Below are positions 1 through 6,122 of a stretch of DNA of 10,321 bases, in pieces. The position numbers and the translations under genes were made by a program. The stretch spans positions 1 through 10,321 of the forward strand of contig JBFLYC010000059.1 in assembly GCA_040756735.1 (NCBI GenBank). The letters run 5' to 3'. The stretch's first letter is position 1. The number at the start of each line of letters is the position of its first letter. The notes beneath the pieces were generated by a model. It was not told where the DNA came from, made no database searches, and was given only the letters and a program-made list of their open reading frames with translations. The stretch is from JBFLYC01 sp040756735 (lineage in GTDB: Bacteria; Bacillota; DSM-16504; Desulfitibacterales; Desulfitibacteraceae).

Positions 1-1
1 T

Positions 2-283
2 AATGACCATGGCAAAGCTGTTGAGATATTTAAAGAATTCATGGGAGAAGAAAATGAAGACAAGTGTTTGGACGATGACATTAAGAAAAGAAAACAGGTA
101 TCAGACGAAAAAGCTAGAGAATTCATCAAAGAACTGATTAAGAATGATGATCCTCAAATACTTCAACTTATGAATAAAAAAGAGAGAGATGCAACAATAA
201 ATAAACTAAAAAAGAAAGATATTTCAATAAGGCAGCTGGCAAGGATAACGGGGATAGGCAGGCGAGTAATAGAAAAAGCATAA
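2..283 (+). CDS. C-terminal part of a REP-associated tyrosine transposase (RAYT, IS200/IS605-like Y1 family), 5' end outside window
   Basis: The reading frame is open from base 2 to the TAA at 281-283, so the ATG at 41 is probably internal and the gene enters from the left. About 93 residues are visible. They begin NDHGKAVEIFKEFM and then carry the charged stretch (EENEDKCLDDDIKKRKQ) typical of the tail of RAYT proteins of Firmicutes. The last 25 residues, with ISIRQLARITGIGRRVIEKA, look like a helix-turn-helix that could bind DNA. The catalytic HUH motif and tyrosine would lie upstream and cannot be checked. REP units of the kind these enzymes act on start 5 bp after the stop, which supports the call. 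RAYTs are single-strand DNA transposases thought to move or maintain REP sequences. Whether this copy is intact is unknown. Confidence 0.75.
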   Translation, partial: NDHGKAVEIFKEFMGEENEDKCLDDDIKKRKQVSDEKAREFIKELIKNDDPQILQLMNKKERDATINKLKKKDISIRQLARITGIGRRVIEKA

Positions 284-287
284 AAAA

Positions 288-361
288 GGTGACAGAGAAC
301 CGTCCCCCTGACACCCTAAAAAAGGTGACAGAGAACCGTCCCCCTGACACCCTCTGACACC
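288..361. repeat. Two tandem REP-type palindromic units plus a partial third, behind the left RAYT
   Basis: Two identical 28-bp units lie at 288-315 and 324-351, with a 36-bp period. Each begins GGTGACA and ends TGACACC, which are near-complementary arms (one mismatch), around a core containing AGAACCGTCCCC. A leftover TGACACC sits at 355-361. The core is the reverse complement of GGGGACGGTTCT in the REP units near the right edge, so this is the same repeat family in opposite orientation. The location directly after a RAYT gene fits the known RAYT/REP association. The units could form hairpins in single-stranded DNA or RNA, but no T-run makes them a clear terminator. Confidence 0.85.
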
Positions 362-398
362 CCCGGAAGACCTCTGTCTCTTCTTTACTTTTATACTT

Positions 399-1787
399 TT
401 AATTACCTTTTTTTGTGAGCAACGGCAACGGTGATAGGGTCAAAGGCTCACCTGGAAAGAAAATCCATCGATATCTTTTGATGAACCAGAGAGCAAGTAA
501 AAACGATAACAAGTCTGCCAGGGGAAAGGCCAGCCAGACCCCAGACAAATTAAATATGAAGGGAAGAGTCAGCAGCAGTGGAATTAGAAACAGTACTTGA
601 CGGGACATGGATAAGACAAATGCTGCTTTGGCTTTACCTAAAGCCTGAAAAACAATGCCGGTGACCATTTGCAGGCCGATTGTAATGGAAAGGGCAAACA
701 TGATCCTCATGGCAGCTATTCCCATATTGATAGCTGCCGGATCCTTTGTAAAGATCAACATAATTGGTTTGGGAAATACCATTATCATGGCAAAGACTAG
801 TATAGCTATACCTGTTGAAGCTTTAATGGCCAACAAAATTGATTCGCTTACACGGGTGTGCAGGCTCGCTCCATAATTATACCCGACAAGGGGTAGTAAC
901 CCCTGGGCAATGCCGAAAATGGGCATAAAACTAAACATCAGTACCCTGTGGATAATCCCAAACACGGCAAGCGCCAAGTCACCGCCATAGAATATGAGCA
1001 TGTGGTTGGCAATAATAAACATGATGCTCCCGGCAGCCTGGTGTACAAAGGCAGACGAACCGACCGCCAGAACTTGTTTAATTATAAGCCAACTAGGGCG
1101 CAAATATAAAGCCTTAAAAGATAAACTGCTTTTTCCTGCTGCAAAATATAAAACCAGGTAGAGAGCCGTAATTCCCTGGGATAATACAGTAGCTATAGCT
1201 GCTCCCTTGATCCCCAGGCCAAAGATAAAGATAAAAATAGGAGTTAAGACAACATTTAAACCTGCTGAAATAATCATGGTCATCATGGCAATCTTGGCAT
1301 TGCCCTCTGAACGTACAATATTATTAATTGAAAAAGCAAATGCAAAAAAGATGGTGCCGTATAAAATAACCCCCAAATAATCGCGTGCAAAGGGTAAAAT
1401 AGTTTCACTTGATCCAAACAAATAGAGAATTGGTGTCAACAGCTTTAATCCTAGAAAAATACCAATGACGCTGATCAATAATACGATACTTATCACAGTT
1501 CCAAATACTTGATTAGCCTTGTCAACTTCTTTAGACCCAAGCATTCGTGATATTAACGATGCTCCCCCAACACCAACGGCTCCGGCCAGAGCCATGATAA
1601 TCATTTTAACAGGGAAAGCTACAGATACGGCAGCAACTCCTACAGTACCTACAGCCCTTTCAATAAATATGGCATCAACAACATTATAAAAAGCCATCAC
1701 AAACATGCCCACCATGGCCGGGACAGCTAATTTAGTTAAAAGCCTGGGTATAGGTTCTTTCCCCAATCGTTCACTTTGTGGTTTCAT
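399..1787 (-). CDS. MATE family multidrug/Na+ (or H+) antiporter, MepA-like
   Basis: The product is a 462-residue polytopic membrane protein of the usual MATE length. It exports cationic drugs or metabolites across the cytoplasmic membrane using an ion gradient. Near the N-terminus is LGKEPIPRLLTKLAVPAMVGM, the usual MATE opening (LG..PI..LL...A.PA), followed by FYNVVDAIFI and GVGGASLISRMLG; about 12 hydrophobic segments follow in two halves. The ATG at 1787 was chosen because AGGAG lies 8 bases before it. A longer frame from 1847 adds 20 residues inside the preceding gene and has no comparable support. The start overlaps the 3' end of the MarR gene by 17 bp, so the two are translationally coupled in one operon. 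The arrangement resembles staphylococcal mepR-mepA, where the MarR protein represses the exporter. Substrate unknown. Confidence 0.9.
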   Translation of the reverse strand: MKPQSERLGKEPIPRLLTKLAVPAMVGMFVMAFYNVVDAIFIERAVGTVGVAAVSVAFPVKMIIMALAGAVGVGGASLISRMLGSKEVDKANQVFGTVISIVLLISVIGIFLGLKLLTPILYLFGSSETILPFARDYLGVILYGTIFFAFAFSINNIVRSEGNAKIAMMTMIISAGLNVVLTPIFIFIFGLGIKGAAIATVLSQGITALYLVLYFAAGKSSLSFKALYLRPSWLIIKQVLAVGSSAFVHQAAGSIMFIIANHMLIFYGGDLALAVFGIIHRVLMFSFMPIFGIAQGLLPLVGYNYGASLHTRVSESILLAIKASTGIAILVFAMIMVFPKPIMLIFTKDPAAINMGIAAMRIMFALSITIGLQMVTGIVFQALGKAKAAFVLSMSRQVLFLIPLLLTLPFIFNLSGVWLAFPLADLLSFLLALWFIKRYRWIFFPGEPLTLSPLPLLTKKGN

Positions 1788-2253
1788 GAGTGTTTCTCCT
1801 CTCGCCACGCGATAATGTCCTGTCTTTTTCGATATGATTTGTGGCATTTTGGGCCATTTTTATTAATAGGTCAAAGGCTTTTTCAACCTCTTCTTCAGTC
1901 ATGCCTGCACTTAATATTTCCGTCCACCTGCGCAGTACCGAGCATAAATGAGGTTTAAACTCCTGGGCTTTTGGGGTTAAAAAGATCTGATTGGAACGCA
2001 GGTCTTTTTCATTTGGTTTTCTAGTAACGTAACCGGCTTTTTCTAATTTGCCGATAGCACGTGCTGTTGTACCTTTATCAATATTTATTTGTTGAGCTAA
2101 TTCTTCTTGAAGCACTCCGTCATTTTGATATAAAGCCAGTAAAAACAGGATTTGACCCTTCCCAATATTATAGGGTTCTAATTCTTTAGTAACATATATT
2201 TGACCGTAACGGTAAAGGAGGGAAATCCATTTTCCAAGTGACAGGTTTGACAT
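1771..2253 (-). CDS. MarR family transcriptional regulator of the adjacent MATE exporter
   Basis: This 160-residue protein has typical MarR size and architecture. An N-terminal dimer helix (LGKWISLLYRYGQIYVTKEL) is followed by the winged helix at about residues 35-100. Its recognition region is INIDKGTTARAIGKLEKAGYV and its wing is RKPNEKDLRSNQIFLT, with the conserved D-R pair. C-terminal dimer helices follow. GGAGGT sits 6 bases before the ATG. MarR proteins are usually repressors released by small ligands and often control themselves and a neighbouring exporter. That fits here: the MATE gene begins inside this gene's 3' end and the promoter carries two inverted-repeat sites. The ligand is not predictable. 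The last ~15 residues are charged and low in homology. Confidence 0.92.
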   Translation of the reverse strand: MSNLSLGKWISLLYRYGQIYVTKELEPYNIGKGQILFLLALYQNDGVLQEELAQQINIDKGTTARAIGKLEKAGYVTRKPNEKDLRSNQIFLTPKAQEFKPHLCSVLRRWTEILSAGMTEEEVEKAFDLLIKMAQNATNHIEKDRTLSRGERRNTHETTK

Positions 2254-2268
2254 AAGCCACCTCCATTA

Positions 2269-2282
2269 GTTGCATGCGCAAC
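2269..2282. promoter_or_regulatory. Candidate MarR operator, start-site proximal copy
   Basis: The sequence is GTTG-CATGCG-CAAC, an inverted repeat with GTTG/CAAC arms (five paired bases if GTTGC/GCAAC is counted). It lies between the predicted -10 box and the ribosome site of the MarR gene, about +10 to +23 relative to the likely start. A second GTTG-N6-CAAC copy lies 46 bp away, over the -35 box. Binding is inferred from the position and pairing, by analogy with autoregulated MarR family members. Confidence 0.5.
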
Positions 2283-2297
2283 CATGCTGCTGTATTT

Positions 2298-2327
2298 ATT
2301 ATAATGTAAAATTGGTTGTCGATGCAA
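2298..2327 (-). promoter_or_regulatory. Sigma-A-like promoter of the marR-MATE operon
   Basis: On the minus strand a -35 box TTGCAT (2322-2327) and a perfect -10 box TATAAT (2298-2303) are separated by 18 bp. Transcription would start near 2291, about 38 bp before the MarR ATG. Both candidate operators overlap or flank these boxes. Confidence 0.6.
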
Positions 2328-2328
2328 C
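2315..2328. promoter_or_regulatory. Candidate MarR operator, -35 copy
   Basis: GTTG-TCGATG-CAAC has the same arms and the same 6-base spacing as the site at 2269-2282. It covers the predicted -35 box of the minus-strand promoter, so a protein bound here would block RNA polymerase. Function inferred from sequence and position only. Confidence 0.5.
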
Positions 2329-2451
2329 AAATAAATGGGGTCTAATAAAATAAAGTATATTGACCTTAATTGTAAAAGTAAATTGAAACAGAGGCATAAA
2401 ATTCCATCCTTTGTTGAAAAATATAAAATATAATATTTTAGGAGCAGTTGC

Positions 2452-2628
2452 ATGTCACGAGGAATTGGCGTTAGTGTTCCCAGAAAAGAAGCAGCAGATA
2501 AAGTAACAGGAACAATAAAATATTATAATTATAAAAAAATACCCTCATCAAAATTATACGGGAATTGGACGGAGGAATCTGATGATGCTGGCAGTGGAAG
2601 CCATCGGACATCAAATAACAACCATTGA
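2452..2628 (+). pseudogene. Broken 5' end of a molybdenum hydroxylase large (Mo-cofactor) subunit gene
   Basis: An ATG at 2452 with AGGAG at 2440-2444 opens a 58-codon frame. Residues 4-23 (GIGVSVPRKEAADKVTGTIK) match the conserved opening of xanthine dehydrogenase/aldehyde oxidase type large subunits (GxSVPRxDaxxKVTGxakY). Residues 24-37 (YYNYKKIPSSKLYG) can be aligned to the usual YTDDxxxPGMLYG. After about base 2562 the similarity ends; the frame runs on through unrelated residues to a TGA at 2626-2628, overlapping the small-subunit remnant in another frame. A normal large subunit has about 750 residues, so this is a relic. The family-level recognition comes from this short motif alone and is moderately secure. 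Confidence 0.6.
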
Positions 2629-2857
2629 AGGGTTAAAAGATACTCCAACCCAAAAAGCCTTTCTGGATAAGTGGGCCTTTCAGTGCGGTTATTGCACTCC
2701 CGGATTTATCTTAGTCTGCCATGCCTTGGCTCAAATCCACCCGGACGCGGGGGATGAGATTATTGAAGAATGGCTGCAGTCAAATATCTGCCGCTGTACA
2801 AGTTATGAGGAAATACAGGCGGCGGTGAAGTCGGTTTTGGCAGGAGATGAAGTTTGA
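2582..2857 (+). pseudogene. 3' remnant of a molybdenum hydroxylase small [2Fe-2S] subunit gene (Fer2_2 domain only)
   Basis: The 91-residue frame holds the complete C-terminal [2Fe-2S]-binding domain of the CoxS/XdhC-type small subunit. It contains TTIEGL, then QCGYCTPGF (Cys35, Cys38) and ICRCTSY (Cys70, Cys72), the four cluster ligands. The usual ICRCTGY has Ser in place of Gly here. The family is normally about 155-160 residues and starts with a plant-ferredoxin-like domain carrying a second cluster. That whole domain is missing, and the frame begins at the normally internal CLxLAVEA region. GGAGG lies 6 bases before the ATG at 2582, so the fragment might still be translated, perhaps by chance. 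No FAD-binding or Mo-binding partner survives apart from the ~37-codon fragment just upstream. Most likely a deletion remnant. Confidence 0.75.
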
Positions 2858-2901
2858 TCATTATAACTTTACCCGAGTTTTTCCCATCTTGTATTTATGA
2901 G

Positions 2902-2933
2902 ACCCATGGAAACCTTTTTCCAATGGGTTTTTT
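2902..2933 (+). terminator. Rho-independent terminator after the hydroxylase relic
   Basis: ACCCATGGAAA (2902-2912) pairs with TTTCCAATGGGT (2917-2928), with one bulged base and a CCTT loop. A run of six T ends at 2933. It lies 44 bp after the stop of the small-subunit remnant, and is probably the original terminator of that operon. It insulates the downstream efflux module. Confidence 0.8.
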
Positions 2934-2966
2934 AGTTTCCGGAAGAGACTGCAAATGTTCCACCTT

Positions 2967-2994
2967 TTGTTAAAGAGTTGTCACAGAATTGTAA
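2967..2994 (+). promoter_or_regulatory. Three phased TTGTNA direct repeats, candidate OmpR-type response regulator site
   Basis: TTGTTA, TTGTCA and TTGTAA begin at 2967, 2978 and 2989, exactly 11 bp apart. That is the one-helical-turn spacing bound side by side by OmpR/PhoB-family regulators. The array lies about 140 bp before the Spy-like gene, and a gene for such a regulator lies in the same module. A weak -10 candidate (TAAACT, 3006-3011) sits at the distance expected when an activator replaces the -35 box. Alternatively the middle repeat TTGTCA (2978-2983) is itself a -35 box paired with AACAAT (3001-3006) at 17 bp. Either way a promoter probably lies here. Confidence 0.5.
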
Positions 2995-3134
2995 AAAACC
3001 AACAATAAACTAAAAGGTGAAGGTGGTAGCTTCCAGGGCAGTGAAGTTATTCTTTTACGAAAGGGGGGCGTTTAATAGTCATAATTAGACTTCCTGCTGA
3101 AGAAACTGCCGAAAAAAATGAAAGGAGTAAGGAT

Positions 3135-3590
3135 ATGTCAAAGAAACTACTGGTTACTATAATGGTTATCTTTCTCGTAATGGGAATAGCCGGAGCAGCG
3201 GCGGCATCCAATTGGGGAGGTATGGGCGGCAAATGGGCCGGCAAAGACTTCAATCCGCCAATATTGGACCTCGACCTGTCGGCTGAACAGCGCAGCCAAC
3301 TCCAAGAATTGAATGAAAGCTCATTTCTGCAAACTCAAAATCTAAGAATTGCTTTATCTGAAAAGATGTATGAGCTTAGAAAGTTGTGGTTCGCTCAGGA
3401 CCCGGATGAAGAGGCAATTGCTGCTAAAAAGGAAGAAGTGATAAAGCTAAGACAGGAGTTATCTGAAATCGCCCAGGAAAACCGGGCTTCCATGAATAAT
3501 ATACTCACCCCTGAACAACAGGAAAAACTAGGTGGGATGCACGGCCACGGTAAACACGGGCGGATGGGTACAAGAAATAACGCCATGTAA
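3135..3590 (+). CDS. Spy/CpxP-like (LTxxQ) exported protein with His/Met-rich tail
   Basis: This 151-residue protein starts with a signal peptide: KK, then a hydrophobic core at residues 5-20 and an AAAAS cleavage region near residue 24. The mature part is mostly helical and charged. It carries two LTxxQ-like motifs, LDLSAEQRSQL (about 46-56) and ILTPEQQEKL (about 123-132), the hallmark of the Spy/CpxP/ZraP family of extracytoplasmic chaperones and metal- or stress-response proteins. The tail GMHGHGKHGRMG contains three His and two Met and might bind metal. AGGAG lies 7 bases before the ATG. It precedes a MacAB-like transporter and a two-component system, a setting that suggests an envelope-stress or metal/antibiotic response. 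Exact role unknown; the sequence does not show whether it acts as a chaperone or as a modulator of the kinase. Confidence 0.8.
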   Translation: MSKKLLVTIMVIFLVMGIAGAAAASNWGGMGGKWAGKDFNPPILDLDLSAEQRSQLQELNESSFLQTQNLRIALSEKMYELRKLWFAQDPDEEAIAAKKEEVIKLRQELSEIAQENRASMNNILTPEQQEKLGGMHGHGKHGRMGTRNNAM

Positions 3591-3594
3591 TAGG

Positions 3595-3660
3595 TAGGAC
3601 CATCCATATAACTGGGGAGGCTAACTACCTCCCCACCTTCACCAATATTTTATGGTCCTA
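3595..3660 (+). repeat. Nested inverted repeat between the Spy-like and adaptor genes
   Basis: TAGGACCAT (3595-3603) is perfectly complementary to ATGGTCCTA (3652-3660). Inside it GGGGAGG (3614-3620) pairs perfectly with CCTCCCC (3628-3634) around a 7-base loop. The 66-bp element starts 4 bp after the Spy-like stop codon. No T-run follows, so it is not a standard terminator. It could stabilise the Spy-like transcript or set different expression levels for the upstream and downstream genes. Function inferred. Confidence 0.6.
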
Positions 3661-3722
3661 GCAACCTAATAAGTCTTGAAAATATTTATCCTCTAAATTA
3701 CTGCTGATACGGAGGTGCGTAA

Positions 3723-5351
3723 ATGAAAAAGAAGTTAATCATTGCTTTAATCACTTTATTTCTTATATCTGTAGTTAGTGTAGGATTCCTGGGTATTCAG
3801 GGAAAAGATGATAAAGATGACAAATCTTATTTTACTGTAGCTGTTCAAACCGGAAATCTGAGAGTAACAGTAAATGGTACCGGAGTTGTTACAGCATCCC
3901 AGCGGCAAACTGTCCGTGCCGGGGTCAATGATGCGGTGGTGGATCAATTGTATGTTGATGTAGGAGATGTTGTAACTGAGGGGCAACCCCTGGTCAGATT
4001 GTCAAATGCAACATCTGTTGACCAGGTGCAGCAGGCCCAGCTGGATTTAAAAGCTGCTGAACTTAAACTTAAGGAAATTTTGAATCTTGGACCTAATGAG
4101 CCTATTCCCACAGAGTTTACAAATGATCTGGTCATTGCAGCTCCTATCTCCGGCAGGGTGACCATTGTGCGGCCGCAAACCGGTGTACAGCTAGGAGCAG
4201 GAACAGTTGTAGCATCTATTATCAACGACCAAGATATGAACCTTGTTATTAATGTTTCCAGCGCAGAAGTAGGTAAAATCAAGCTAGGCCAACAGGCAGA
4301 AGTTTTTATCCAAGAGTTTATGAGCACCTTGCCTGGTGTAGTAGCAGAGGTCTCTTCCGAAAGTATTCAGGGCGATACTACTTTTTGGTATCCTGTTAAG
4401 GTAAAACTGCAGAATCCCGGACTATTAAAACCAGGTATGGAGGGTAGCGCCACAATTAAAACAGAAAGTGGTGACCTGCTGCGTTCAGGCAGTCTCGAAG
4501 CCCTGGAAGAAATAAACATCAAAATGAACTTTAGTGGAGAAATCAGTGAAGTTCTGGTGAAGTCAGGTCAAAGGGTTGAAAAAGGAGATACTTTATTTAT
4601 AATAAATTCTCCAGGTATGCTTACCCAGGTTGAATCCCAGTTGATTAAGATTCAACAGGCCAAGCTCAGTCTAGCCCGCAGGCTAGAAGAGCAGAAGCAG
4701 CTTACCATTACTTCGCCCATAGGGGGAACCATAGTAGATTTGGCTGTGACCAGAGGGGATACGGTCACCCCTTCAACAATGATAGCTACAATTGCTGACT
4801 ACAGCAAAGCCCTAATAGAAATTGAAGTAGATGAACTAGATATTGGAAAAATTTTTCCTGGCCAGAAAGCTTATGTTTCCATCAGCGCCCTACCCGGGCA
4901 AAGATTTACCGCTGAAGTGGTTAGTATTGCTGGGGAAGGAAATACTGCCAGTGGAGTTACGGTTTTTCCTGTCCTTTTAGAATTAGAGGAAGCTGAAGGA
5001 CTAAGGGGAGGATTAACCGCCAATGCTACTATTGTTGTGGAAGACCGTGTAAATGTCTTACGAGTGCCTGTTGAGGCCTTATCAACCTACCAGGGCACTA
5101 CGGCAGTCCAGGTGATCAGGAATGGAGAGCCCCTGTGGCAGCCGGTAAAAACAGGTATTACCGGGGATTACCAGGTGGAAATTCTTGACGGACTGCGAGA
5201 AGGTGAGCAGGTAATAGTATCAGGTGCAGGAGCCAGTACAAGCAGTCCTGTACCAGGAACCATTGTTCCTGGCATGGAACCCGGAATGAGGTCTTCTGGC
5301 TCAGGAGGTGGAGGCAGCGGCGCAGGCAGAGGAGGCGGAGGTGGCAGCTAA
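3723..5351 (+). CDS. Membrane-anchored efflux adaptor (HlyD/MacA/YknX type) with two tandem adaptor modules and a Gly-rich tail
   Basis: The 542-residue adaptor has an N-terminal membrane anchor (residues 4-24) and an outside body. Module 1 (about 36-250) has a lipoyl-like half (VRAGVNDAVVDQLYVDVGD), a short helical hairpin (about 97-120), the second lipoyl half (IAAPISGRVTIV) and a beta-barrel ending LKPGMEGSATI. Module 2 (about 258-440) repeats the order: INIKMNFSGEISEVLV with GQRVEKGD, a hairpin (about 298-327), ITSPIGGTIVDL, and a barrel ending LRGGLTANATIVV. A membrane-proximal domain follows (LRVPVEAL to GEQVIVSG, about 446-501), then a Pro/Gly/Ser tail (about 508-542). Ordinary MacA/YknX proteins have one module and about 370-400 residues, so this looks like an internal duplication. 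GGAGGT lies 6 bases before the ATG. It precedes the ATPase gene by 27 bp and should couple that ABC exporter to substrate outside the membrane. The short hairpins and the absence of a TolC gene fit a single-membrane cell. Confidence 0.85.
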   Translation: MKKKLIIALITLFLISVVSVGFLGIQGKDDKDDKSYFTVAVQTGNLRVTVNGTGVVTASQRQTVRAGVNDAVVDQLYVDVGDVVTEGQPLVRLSNATSVDQVQQAQLDLKAAELKLKEILNLGPNEPIPTEFTNDLVIAAPISGRVTIVRPQTGVQLGAGTVVASIINDQDMNLVINVSSAEVGKIKLGQQAEVFIQEFMSTLPGVVAEVSSESIQGDTTFWYPVKVKLQNPGLLKPGMEGSATIKTESGDLLRSGSLEALEEINIKMNFSGEISEVLVKSGQRVEKGDTLFIINSPGMLTQVESQLIKIQQAKLSLARRLEEQKQLTITSPIGGTIVDLAVTRGDTVTPSTMIATIADYSKALIEIEVDELDIGKIFPGQKAYVSISALPGQRFTAEVVSIAGEGNTASGVTVFPVLLELEEAEGLRGGLTANATIVVEDRVNVLRVPVEALSTYQGTTAVQVIRNGEPLWQPVKTGITGDYQVEILDGLREGEQVIVSGAGASTSSPVPGTIVPGMEPGMRSSGSGGGGSGAGRGGGGGS

Positions 5352-5378
5352 TAAGATAGAGGGAAAGGGGAGTAGACT

Positions 5379-6122
5379 GTGATAGAGATTAGTCGATTGG
5401 AAAAAACTTATATACTTGGATCGGTTCAGGTACCCGCCCTGATCGACATTAATCTTGGCATTTCTTCCGGTGAATTCTGCGCAATCATGGGTCCGAGTGG
5501 CTCAGGAAAATCAACATTAATGAATTTGCTGGGCTGTCTGGACCGGCCAACGTCAGGAAGCTATTTGATAAATGGTGAACAGGTCAAAGATAAATCTGAT
5601 GACCAGCTTGCCAGGATTCGCAATCGTTTTATAGGATTTGTGTTTCAGTCATTCAATTTATTGCCGGGATTATCTGCCAGGGAAAATGTTGAATTGCCAT
5701 TAATCTACCGGGGAGAAAAGCCCAAAGAACGCCAAAAAAAAGCCCTTGAAGTGTTGGAAGCTGTAGGTTTAGCCAAGAGGGTAAATCACAGGCCTATGGA
5801 GCTTTCTGGTGGGGAGCAGCAGCGTGTAGCAATTGCCAGGGCACTTTCAGGTAATCCCACCTTGATTTTAGCTGATGAACCAACAGGGGCATTAGATACA
5901 AAATCTGGAGAAGAGGTAATAAAATTATTTTCCAAGCTCAACGAGCAGGGAATGACAATAATTCTTGTGACCCACGATGAAGATGTTGCGGTACATACAA
6001 GAAGAATTATCCGTCTTCGTGATGGCAGGTTGTTATCGGATGAACCTAATATTTCAACAAATGTTTACGGGGTATCCTTGATTAAGGGAAGAACTGGTGC
6101 TGAACATGGAGGTGTGTGTTAA
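5379..6122 (+). CDS. ABC transporter ATP-binding protein, MacB/LolD/YknY type
   Basis: This 247-residue ATPase powers the exporter formed with the adaptor and permease on either side. All nucleotide-binding elements are present: Walker A GPSGSGKST (38-46), Q-loop Gln90 in FVFQSFNLLP, signature LSGGEQQR (142-149), Walker B LILADEP (162-168), D-loop GALDT and H-loop His199 in LVTHD. The NLLPGLSARENVELPL stretch is typical of the MacB/LolD subfamily. The start is GTG, with AAAGGGGAG upstream. The C-terminus extends about 25 residues beyond the usual core with no recognisable motif. Its TAA is followed directly by the GTG of the permease gene, and the permease ribosome site lies inside this gene's last codons, so translation is probably coupled. 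Confidence 0.95.
   Translation: MIEISRLEKTYILGSVQVPALIDINLGISSGEFCAIMGPSGSGKSTLMNLLGCLDRPTSGSYLINGEQVKDKSDDQLARIRNRFIGFVFQSFNLLPGLSARENVELPLIYRGEKPKERQKKALEVLEAVGLAKRVNHRPMELSGGEQQRVAIARALSGNPTLILADEPTGALDTKSGEEVIKLFSKLNEQGMTIILVTHDEDVAVHTRRIIRLRDGRLLSDEPNISTNVYGVSLIKGRTGAEHGGVC

Noticed and set aside
168..350. Minus-strand 60-codon frame with a repeated SGGRFSVTFF motif
   Set aside because: The repeated peptide is only the translation of the two REP units, and the rest overlaps the RAYT tail on the other strand.
288..351. Two regularly spaced 28-bp repeats resembling a minimal CRISPR array
   Set aside because: The 8-bp spacer is far too short and is itself A-rich filler, there are no cas genes, and the unit belongs to the REP family found next to RAYT genes at both window ends.
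415..876. Plus-strand frames inside the MATE gene
   Set aside because: They are antisense shadows with no recognisable domain or ribosome site, whereas the minus strand encodes a clear MATE protein.
1788..1847. Longer N-terminus for the MATE protein
   Set aside because: The extra 20 residues lie inside the MarR gene and have no MATE similarity; the ATG at 1787 has AGGAG at good spacing.
2429..2434. Perfect TATAAT before the hydroxylase relic
   Set aside because: Transcription would start within the ribosome site at 2440-2444 and no -35 box lies at the right distance; the region is simply A/T rich.
3016..3643. 11-base complement between GGTGAAGGTGG (3016-3026) and CCACCTTCACC (3633-3643) flanking the Spy-like gene
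   Set aside because: An 11-base complementary pair is expected by chance several times in 10 kb, and the pairing does not extend further.
3676..3704. Separate promoter (TTGAAA with a 17-bp spacer) before the adaptor gene
   Set aside because: The -10 position reads TACTGC, a poor match; the better TAAATT has a spacer that is too short. Not supported beyond chance.
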